Of a stretch of DNA of 64,000 nt, positions 56,758 through 63,182 are shown piece after piece; position 1 is the first letter of the stretch; each line of letters begins with the position of its first letter. The notes beneath the pieces are model-generated. The model ran no database searches. It was not told where the DNA came from and saw only the letters and a list, made by a program, of their open reading frames with translations. This stretch comes from Hyphomicrobiales bacterium (GTDB lineage: Bacteria > Pseudomonadota > Alphaproteobacteria > Rhizobiales > Xanthobacteraceae), in the NCBI GenBank assembly GCA_017305715.1, contig JAFKKG010000024.1, forward strand, positions 62,001 through 126,000, given 5' to 3'. The translations under genes were made by a program, and so were the position numbers.

Positions 56758-57469
56758 GCGCTTGGTCAAATACATTCGAGACGATTTTCACGGCTTTCCT
56801 GAACGACCGCACTACGAGCCCAAAGAACTCGAAATGCAGTTTGAGCGGCTCGTGATAGATTTTCTTAGAACGAAGTATGGGAAAGTTGAGTTTCCTTTCA
56901 AAACAGACGACATCACACTGTTGATCGAACGAGACGTATTGGACCTTGACCAATATGCTGATTTGACACCGTACGGTGATGACGTCGAAGGCATGACGCA
57001 ATTTAAGCGCGACGCAAAACCCGACGTCTTTATTTCTAAGAACGTTCATCGACACGAAAATCGACTTCGAACGACCCTAGCTCACGAATATGGACACGTC
57101 ATTCTGCATAGTTATTTGTTTAAGCTTGGACAACGAAGACTTCGATTAGGACTGAATCAGTCAGCGAGCGCGATCTACTGCAAACGCGGCACCATGCTTG
57201 GCGCAAAGAAGGTAGATTGGATGGAATGGCAAGCAGGTTTTGCCTCGGGCGTAGTATTGATGCCCAAAACTTACGTTCACACTGTAGTGGCACCGATTCG
57301 CCAGCGGTTGGGAGTGTTTGGCGCCGCCGAACAGGGCACGGATGCCGGGCATCTGATGATTCGCGCAGTGATGAATTCATTTATGGTCTCGCGTGAAGCC
57401 GCCATCGTGCGGCTCAAGGTGCTGAATATGCTGGGTTCGATGCCAGAACAGCGCTCTCTCTTTAGCTAA
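56720..57469 (+). CDS. ImmA/IrrE-family metallopeptidase
   Basis: A 249-residue zinc peptidase-like protein. The HExxH motif is HEYGH near residue 116 in TTLAHEYGHVILHSYLFKLG, and a later QAGFASGVVLMP is the third-ligand region seen in ImmA/IrrE proteins, though the usual EANxFA Glu reads differently (EWQAGFAS). The start at 56720 overlaps the XRE gene by 38 bases; later ATGs would shorten the protein. It probably cleaves or otherwise relieves the neighbouring XRE repressor on a stress or infection signal (family-based inference). Confidence 0.87.
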   Translation: MHLSRLDGNSQDKRLVKYIRDDFHGFPERPHYEPKELEMQFERLVIDFLRTKYGKVEFPFKTDDITLLIERDVLDLDQYADLTPYGDDVEGMTQFKRDAKPDVFISKNVHRHENRLRTTLAHEYGHVILHSYLFKLGQRRLRLGLNQSASAIYCKRGTMLGAKKVDWMEWQAGFASGVVLMPKTYVHTVVAPIRQRLGVFGAAEQGTDAGHLMIRAVMNSFMVSREAAIVRLKVLNMLGSMPEQRSLFS

Positions 57470-57517
57470 AAATTTTTCGCTTGACTAAGTTCGGTTTGCG
57501 ATCGCATGATACGTCAA

Positions 57518-57551
57518 TCAGCGTATCGGCGTATTAGCAGATCGGCATATC
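57518..57551. promoter_or_regulatory. Operator-like repeats upstream of the ubiquitin-like/E2 gene
   Basis: TCAGCGTATCGGCGTATT is followed by a second ATCGGCATAT. The decamer ATCGGCRTAT appears at 57525-57534 and 57541-57550, 16 bases apart. The element ends 17 bases before the start codon and resembles the one at 60755-60780. Confidence 0.65.
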
Positions 57552-57567
57552 AACGGAGATTGTGACT

Positions 57568-58416
57568 ATGAGCGTCGAATGGAACGAAGATAGAGGCGAA
57601 TCGCGCCAATCGGGTCCGGGGCTTTGCGGCTGTGGATCCGACAGCGAGCAGGCTGCAAAGACAGAAATTGAAAAAGCTCAGAGAGAAATTGGCCGAGCTG
57701 AAAAAGAGATCGAGCACGGTATTCGTGACCTCAACGAAGCTCGCATTCACCTCGACAAGGCAGAGAGAGACCTCGAAAGGGAACACCACGAAGAAGGTGT
57801 TCATTTCACCGTCGATGGTGAGCCGTTCGAAACCCGTCATCCCGAGCAAACACCAAATTTCATAATCAAAGAATACAGCGATCGCGACCCAGCAACTAAC
57901 TATCTCGTAAAAATCCAGGGTCACGGCAAAGACGTGAGTTACAAGGATAAAGGCAATACCCAGATCACGATTGAAGACTGCGATGCCTTCCAGATTATCT
58001 CTGTCGGCCCTGCGCCCGTATCAGATGGTCGCAGCAAGACCGGGGTCGATGCGTTTATCGCCGGACTGCAGGATGTCGGTTGCAAGCCGGAGATCGTTCC
58101 CAACAAGTCCGACCATGTTGCATTTACCTACGAAGTGCCTACAGGCAAATACGCGGGCCAATCGATCAACATTGGCCTTGTCGTCCCCCCGGATTTTCCA
58201 CTTACCCCGCCGGGGGGCGTGCACATTTCGTCCTTAATTCATCCGAACAAGCCCGGCGGCAGTCATCCGACCGGGGGCGTTCATGATAGTTCCTTCCAGG
58301 GCTACCTCGGCCATTCGTGGCAATACTGGTCTCGCCCCTTCAACGAGTGGAGTAAGACCAAAAGGACAATCACCGCTTATTTTGGTCATCTCTGGAAGCT
58401 GTGGGACACGCAATGA
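57568..58416 (+). CDS. Coiled-coil + ubiquitin-like domain + E2-like domain fusion
   Basis: A 282-residue three-part protein. Residues 27-75 form a charged coiled coil. Residues 77-148 match the bacterial multiubiquitin fold (FTVDGEPFETRHPEQTPNFI ... NYLVKIQGHG ... FQIISVGP). Residues 157-282 match the prokaryotic E2 family E (GLVVPPDFPLTPPGGVHISS, then HPTGGVHDSS, YWSRPFNEW and RTITAYFGHLWKLW). HPN is at 225-227, but no Cys follows; Cys172 is the only Cys in this domain. The ATG at 57568 is 9 bases after GGAG (a GTG at 57562 is possible). Its end overlaps the next gene as ATGA. Likely acts with that E1/JAB protein to attach or process a ubiquitin-like tag, perhaps against phages. Confidence 0.85.
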   Translation: MSVEWNEDRGESRQSGPGLCGCGSDSEQAAKTEIEKAQREIGRAEKEIEHGIRDLNEARIHLDKAERDLEREHHEEGVHFTVDGEPFETRHPEQTPNFIIKEYSDRDPATNYLVKIQGHGKDVSYKDKGNTQITIEDCDAFQIISVGPAPVSDGRSKTGVDAFIAGLQDVGCKPEIVPNKSDHVAFTYEVPTGKYAGQSINIGLVVPPDFPLTPPGGVHISSLIHPNKPGGSHPTGGVHDSSFQGYLGHSWQYWSRPFNEWSKTKRTITAYFGHLWKLWDTQ

Positions 58417-59825
58417 CCCGTGCCGCCCTCAGTGTCGCCATGACTGAAACGCTTGGCGCGTCGGCGCAGCAGCATCTGTTACGTACCGACCGCCAAGAGG
58501 ATTTGTGTTTCGCCCTGTGGCGTCCGAGCACCGGGCAGACGCGCACCACTGCATTGATTTATCGCCTCCTTGTACCATTTTCTGGCGAGCGCAGCGTGCA
58601 CGGCAATGCAAGTTTTGAATCGCGGTATTTTCAACGGGCGCTCTCCGAAGCAGTCACTGATGGCGCGGGTATCGCGCTGATGCATAGTCATCCGCATGGC
58701 TGTCAGTGGCAAGGTATGAGCCCCGACGACGTCGACACCGAAAGCGGTCATGCGCCGGCCGTTTATGGTGCAACGCGGTTGCCGTTCATTGGGTTGACCA
58801 TCTCGGGTGACCGCGCATGGTCTGGTCGATTCTGGACGCGAACGGGTCCAAGAAAGTACGAACGACAAGATTGTGCGACAGTGCGGGTGGTGGGTGAACG
58901 CCTAAAAATCACATACATGGACCGGCTCGCTCCACCACCGACGGAAACCCTCGCTCAGATCAGAACTGTTTCTGCTTGGGGCTCACAGAAGCAGGCCGAC
59001 CTGACCCGATTGCGCGTTGGCTTGGTGGGCGCCGGAAGCGTTGGTGGATTTGTCGCTGAGGCTGCTGCGCGCACTGGTTTTGAAGATATCACCGGCATCG
59101 ACTTCGACGTCGTCGAAGAGAAAAATCTCGATCGTCTCCTGTTCGCGACACGGCGCGATATCGGGCTTCCAAAAATTAACGCTTTGGAACGACATCTGCT
59201 GGACCGAGCGACAGCACAAAGTTTTCGATTCTTGTCTATTCCCTGTGCTGTGTATGAGAAGGAGGCTCTTCTCGCCGCGCTCGATTGTGACCTGATCGTC
59301 TCTTGTGTCGATCGTCCATGGGCGCGTCACGTTTTAAATCTCATCGCTTATGCGCATCTAATCCCTGTCGTCGACGGGGGAATCGCGGTAAGACGCAATC
59401 GCCAGGGTGAATTTGCCGCAGCTGATTGGCGCGCCCACACGATCGGCCCCGGCCGTCGTTGCTTAGAATGCATCGGGCAGTACGATTCTGGTCACGTGCA
59501 GATCGAACGCGATGGTTATCTTGAGGATCCAACGTACATTGAACACTTGTCGGCCGGCCACCCTCTCAAAGCGCGCGAAAACGTGTTCGCTTTCTCGATG
59601 AGTTGTGCCAGCTTGCAGTTCAATCAGATGCTAAATTTTGCTCTCGATCCATTAGGTCAAGCTAACTCCGGTGAACAGCTTTATCATTTTGTCGGTGCCC
59701 GCATGGAACCCGCGCTGTTCGAACATTGTCAGGCCGACTGCATGTTCCCCAAGATCGTCGCTGCAGGCGACGAATGTCCCTACATTTTGGCTAGTAAACG
59801 TCCCGTCGGCTCGGCAACGAGGTAA
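58413..59825 (+). CDS. JAB/JAMM isopeptidase + ThiF/E1-like adenylyltransferase fusion
   Basis: A 470-residue protein. The N-terminal JAB domain (about 20-170) has the JAMM metal set HSH (His91, His93) and SPDD (Ser103, Asp106), with a likely Glu59 in SGER. The C-terminal ThiF/E1 domain (about 198-470) has GLVGAGSVGG (203-212), GIDFD near 228-232, RRDIG (247-251) and Asp300 in SCVDRPWAR. CxxC at 350/353 with C439, C443 probably binds zinc. Start ATG 58413 overlaps the upstream stop. It should adenylate a ubiquitin-like C terminus and cleave conjugates or precursors, combining the E1 and deconjugase roles of BilC and BilD in one chain. Confidence 0.88.
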   Translation: MTRAALSVAMTETLGASAQQHLLRTDRQEDLCFALWRPSTGQTRTTALIYRLLVPFSGERSVHGNASFESRYFQRALSEAVTDGAGIALMHSHPHGCQWQGMSPDDVDTESGHAPAVYGATRLPFIGLTISGDRAWSGRFWTRTGPRKYERQDCATVRVVGERLKITYMDRLAPPPTETLAQIRTVSAWGSQKQADLTRLRVGLVGAGSVGGFVAEAAARTGFEDITGIDFDVVEEKNLDRLLFATRRDIGLPKINALERHLLDRATAQSFRFLSIPCAVYEKEALLAALDCDLIVSCVDRPWARHVLNLIAYAHLIPVVDGGIAVRRNRQGEFAAADWRAHTIGPGRRCLECIGQYDSGHVQIERDGYLEDPTYIEHLSAGHPLKARENVFAFSMSCASLQFNQMLNFALDPLGQANSGEQLYHFVGARMEPALFEHCQADCMFPKIVAAGDECPYILASKRPVGSATR

Positions 59826-59869
59826 GCTGTAAGAGTTACACCGTCACGAAAAGCGTTCACCGACCATCG

Positions 59870-60436
59870 TCATTTTTTATGTTTTAATGGATGCTTCTGG
59901 TCTTTGTAGCGATCGGTCTTGCGTGAACCATAAGCCATAGAATTCGGGACAGGAGATTTCAATTCAAGAAAAGTTAGTTGGCATGGTCTATCTATGAGAG
60001 GCGTAAGCTTGATCGGTATTTGACCGTGGTTGGCGATTTCGAGGACTATTGGACCGCTCCATCCAGGCTGAATCCACGGCGCTGTTTGGTGCATACTGAG
60101 ACCTACGCGCGCGTATGTGCTTCTACCTTCAACAAGTCCAATGAGCGATTTAGGAATAGTGATTGACTCATGAGTTAGCGCGAGAACCAACTCACCGGGA
60201 ACTAGATCGAAATAGTCTCGCTCTTCTGTATTCCAAAGGTTTAGATCGCCCAACGATCCCAAACCGCCAGCAACGGAAAGAGTAATCCCGGTAATATCTT
60301 TTCTATAGGTGGTGAACTGACGGCCTAATCGTAAGTCAATCGAGGCTTCACCCCACTGAGTTTCCTCCAGCGCAGGGGAGAACTGTATTTTCCCATTCTC
60401 CACCTGTCGGCGAAGATCCTTTTGGGAGAGGATCAT
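59870..60436 (-). CDS. dCTP deaminase-like protein
   Basis: A 188-residue member of the dCTP deaminase/dUTPase superfamily. The fold markers are GEASIDLRLGRQFTTYR near 29-45 and EGRSTYARVGLSMHQTAPWI near 103-122. Ser106, Arg110 and Glu133 sit in the same spacing as the E. coli Dcd catalytic residues Ser111, Arg115 and Glu138, so deamination of dCTP is plausible. Dcd homologs can defend against phages by draining dCTP, which fits the island. It is the second gene of a minus-strand pair (ATGA overlap at 60433-60436) and convergent with the E1/JAB gene. A duplicate housekeeping Dcd cannot be excluded. Confidence 0.85.
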   Translation of the reverse strand: MILSQKDLRRQVENGKIQFSPALEETQWGEASIDLRLGRQFTTYRKDITGITLSVAGGLGSLGDLNLWNTEERDYFDLVPGELVLALTHESITIPKSLIGLVEGRSTYARVGLSMHQTAPWIQPGWSGPIVLEIANHGQIPIKLTPLIDRPCQLTFLELKSPVPNSMAYGSRKTDRYKDQKHPLKHKK

Positions 60437-60711
60437 CCAGTAGCCTTTCGGACTAACGAGCTTGCAATGTCGGCTAAGCCCGTTGTCGTGAAAAACGATC
60501 CAGCAAGTTTTACGGTCAAGTATGTAGGCGAAACGTTTTTAACTTCGGCAAAAATGTATTGGTCGCTGCCCTGCTGAACTATTGAGTCGGTCTTGGCAAA
60601 GCCTGACACAATTCCACCCTCGGTAGTTACGGTTACCAGCTTTTCCCCCGGAAATGCCCCCGCTTTTACATTGGTCGGAACGAGAACCATTTCGCCAGGA
60701 CGTGGGGCCAT
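60433..60711 (-). CDS. Small beta-rich hypothetical protein in the dcd-like operon
   Basis: A 92-residue protein starting MAPRPGEMVLVPTNVKAGAF. It looks beta-rich (EKLVTVTTEGGIVSGFAKTD, then SPTYLTVKLAG) with a short C-terminal helix, and has no signal peptide or membrane span. No family was recognised. A GGGAGAA ribosome site precedes the ATG, and its end overlaps the dCTP deaminase-like gene by 4 bases, so they are co-translated. It may sense or modulate its partner (inference). Confidence 0.7.
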   Translation of the reverse strand: MAPRPGEMVLVPTNVKAGAFPGEKLVTVTTEGGIVSGFAKTDSIVQQGSDQYIFAEVKNVSPTYLTVKLAGSFFTTTGLADIASSLVRKATG

Positions 60712-60754
60712 GCTTTTCTCCCTGAGGTAGAGGACGAGGACATTACGGAGTGAT

Positions 60755-60780
60755 TCAGCGAATCGGCGATTCGTGAATCG
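60755..60780. promoter_or_regulatory. Operator-like repeats upstream of the dcd-like operon
   Basis: TCAGCGAATCGGCGATTC followed by GTGAATCG, 44 bases ahead of the minus-strand start at 60711. Its first 16 bases closely match the element at 57518 (TCAGCG-ATCGGCG core). Two copies of CCCCGCTGT follow at 60785-60803. Confidence 0.6.
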
Positions 60781-61003
60781 TTTTCCCCGCTGTCCCCGCT
60801 GTTTTGACGGGAAAAGTCAGTTTATATGCGAAAATTTCGCCCCACAAGAACAAACATAGAACATGATTTATAGAGAATTAGCCGTCGAATAGACTGGGAG
60901 GCAAGCGCAATACGCGCACACGATATATGGCTCTCCCTTGCCTGCCCTACCGTAACTGAACATCCTGTGATTGAGACGGTATCCCATCGACGCGGAGGGA
61001 TTG

Positions 61004-62287
61004 GTGAGCAGAAACATCGTCATCTGCTGCGACGGCACCGGCAATGAAATCTCCGAAAACATCTCCAACGTCCTGAAGCTCTATCGCTGCCTGCGCAAAA
61101 CCGAAAAGACCGAGCCGCGGCAACTGGTGTTTTACGATCCCGGCGTCGGCACGCTGTCGCGGCCGGACCCGTGGCACAAGCTCGCGCAGGATTTTTCCGC
61201 CATCTGGGGGCTCGCCACCGGCTATGGGCTCGATGACAATGTGCTCGCGGCCTACGCCTTCCTGGTGCAGAACTGGCGCGAGGGCGACCAGATCTATCTG
61301 TTCGGCTTTTCGCGCGGCGCCTACACGGTCAGGGTGCTGGCGGGGCTGATCCACAAGATCGGGCTGATTTCCCCCGAGCAGGCCAATCTCGCAGGAAGCG
61401 GACTGATCGCCTACAAGGCGTTCTCCAGCGACGAGGCGCCGCGCTTGCGCGAGAAATTCCGCGGGCTCACGGATGCCGGCGCCGCCGAGGAGGCCGAGCC
61501 GCCCTCGCCGTTCGACAACGCCGCGCAGTTCGCGCGCATCACCTCGTCGCGCTGGCCCGTCATCCGCTTCGTCGGCGTCTGGGATACGGTGGCGAGCGTG
61601 ATCGTGCCGCGGGCCGACCGGTTCTATCTCCCGAGCCTGGAAGAACTGGCCTGGACGCTGCAGAACCCGAGCGTGCAGACATTCCGGCAGGCGATCTCGA
61701 TCGACGAGCGGCGCTGCATGTTCCGCCTCAAGAAGTGGGACGACCCGCAGACCTACAAGCCGGTCCGCTTCAACGACATCAACAACACGCCGCAGGACAT
61801 CTTGCAGGTGTGGTTTTCAGGCGTGCATTCCGATATCGGCGGCGGCTATCCCGAAAAGCAATCCGGCTTGTCGAAATATCCGCTGCTCTGGATGATCGAC
61901 GAGGCCGAAAAATCCGGTCTCAAATTCAACCACGCCAATGTCAACCAGCTCGCCTGGGGCGTGCCCCGCAAGGGCAGCCCGTTCTCCTACGTCGCGCCGG
62001 ATGTCGCCGCGCCGCTGCACCAGTCGCTGACCGGTGCGTGGTGGCTGCTCGAATTTTTGCCGAAGCTCGCGACGTACAAGGAGTGGCCGCAGCGGCAGGT
62101 GGCTTTCGGAGTCTACATCCCCGACGGCGAACCGCGCCTGATCCCGGAGGGCGCCGTGATCCATGAATCCGTGGTGAAGCGGATGGCGGAGATCAGCGAT
62201 TACCGCCCGGTGAATCTGCCGGCGACATACGAGACGTGGCCGATGCCGGTGAAGCCGGAGCATGTGGAGATGCCGGCGGAGGTGTGA
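61004..62287 (+). CDS. DUF2235 alpha/beta-hydrolase (Tle1-like)
   Basis: A 427-residue protein of the DUF2235 family, which includes type VI secretion phospholipase effectors of the Tle1 group. It begins SRNIVICCDGTGNEISENIS and carries the nucleophile elbow FGFSRGAYTVR near residue 103, then DIGGGYPE (His/Asp loop) near 275. No signal peptide or T6SS adaptor is seen, and no immunity gene is next to it, so a housekeeping lipase-like role is possible. GGAGGGA sits 5 bases ahead of GTG 61004, which fixes the start. It is GC-rich, unlike the island to its left. Confidence 0.87.
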   Translation: MSRNIVICCDGTGNEISENISNVLKLYRCLRKTEKTEPRQLVFYDPGVGTLSRPDPWHKLAQDFSAIWGLATGYGLDDNVLAAYAFLVQNWREGDQIYLFGFSRGAYTVRVLAGLIHKIGLISPEQANLAGSGLIAYKAFSSDEAPRLREKFRGLTDAGAAEEAEPPSPFDNAAQFARITSSRWPVIRFVGVWDTVASVIVPRADRFYLPSLEELAWTLQNPSVQTFRQAISIDERRCMFRLKKWDDPQTYKPVRFNDINNTPQDILQVWFSGVHSDIGGGYPEKQSGLSKYPLLWMIDEAEKSGLKFNHANVNQLAWGVPRKGSPFSYVAPDVAAPLHQSLTGAWWLLEFLPKLATYKEWPQRQVAFGVYIPDGEPRLIPEGAVIHESVVKRMAEISDYRPVNLPATYETWPMPVKPEHVEMPAEV

Positions 62288-62321
62288 GGGCCGAGCAGCG
62301 AACCACGCGAACAGTATGTTC

Positions 62322-62451
62322 CCTCCCCCCTTGCGGGGGAGGGCTAGGGAGAGGGGTTCTCACGGGCAGTCTCGCTTGGAGCCACCCCTCTCCCCCACCT
62401 CGAGAGCGAGCTTCGCTCGCCTCGGACCCCCGCAAGGGGGGAGGGAGCAGA
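62322..62451. repeat. Dispersed palindromic repeat, family A
   Basis: Begins CCCTCCCCCCTTGCGGGGGA and ends CCCCGCAAGGGGGGAGGGAG, with inner GAGCGAGCTTCGCTCGC hairpin. Nearly the same inner hairpin recurs at 63019-63142. Confidence 0.85.
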
Positions 62452-62544
62452 CCGTTTGCGCGGCTCACCTCTCAGTTCTGATTTACAGAATCAATGTCAA
62501 GCCCCAAAATAAAAAATATTTCGCTTTTCCGCAATGGCAAATCA

Positions 62545-62960
62545 GGGCTAGGACCTTGCCCATCCCGTCCTGGTCAGAAGGGCGTCGGCCGTCGTCACGG
62601 ACGTTGGGCGGGGAGCGGTGGACGCTGAGGTTGTCGCCTGACGCGCGCAGCTGAAGCGTACGGCAAAGACGTGTGGTCCTGACGCCGCGTTGCTGGCGTC
62701 CATGCACCTGGGGGCATCTGACTTCCCAGGGCGCGACGGAGGCAAAAGAGCCGTTCTCCGGGGAGAGCACGTTATAAGCCGTAAAGCCATCGCGCAGGGA
62801 ATGTCGGATGTTCTCCGCTGCCCTGTATGCTCGTGTGCAGCTTTCTTAGCACAAACCGCACACGAGACCGCGGGTGCAGCGCGCATCCGGCATTCCCTGC
62901 GCCCTCGATTTGGAGAGGGCGGAACGAAATTGAAAACCTCGGGCGAAACATGCCGCGGGA
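62545..62960. repeat. Non-coding long repeat of Bradyrhizobium type
   Basis: Short frames here read as peptides such as LCRTLQLRASGDNLSVHRSP and AHEHTGQRRTSDIPCAM, which I recognise as translated pieces frequently mis-annotated as hypothetical proteins in Bradyrhizobium genomes. No true coding pattern is seen. I regard it as a dispersed repeat; the limits are approximate. Confidence 0.5.
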
Positions 62961-63018
62961 ACGCGGAGGTGTGTGCGTCGATGATGAGCACCATGCGTGC
63001 CGCACGAATAGTCGGCTC

Positions 63019-63142
63019 CCTCCCCCCTTGCGGGTGAGGGCTGGGGAGAGGGGTGAGCCACGCCCACCGCCGTTGCCGCCACCCCTCTCCCTAAACCTCA
63101 AGAGCGAGCTTCGCTCGCCTCGGACCCCCGCAAGGGGGGAGG
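63019..63142. repeat. Dispersed palindromic repeat, family A
   Basis: TCCCTCCCCCCTTGCGGGTG start and CCCCGCAAGGGGGGAGGG end, with the same GAGCGAGCTTCGCTCGC hairpin as at 62322-62451. Confidence 0.85.
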
Positions 63143-63182
63143 GAACGCAGTTGGGCTCACAATGACAGCCGTGCAATCACGA

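Noticed and set aside
62483-62994. Small overlapping 'hypothetical proteins' on the minus strand
   Set aside because: These peptides recur as mis-annotations of a dispersed repeat; no codon bias, ribosome site or domain supports a gene.
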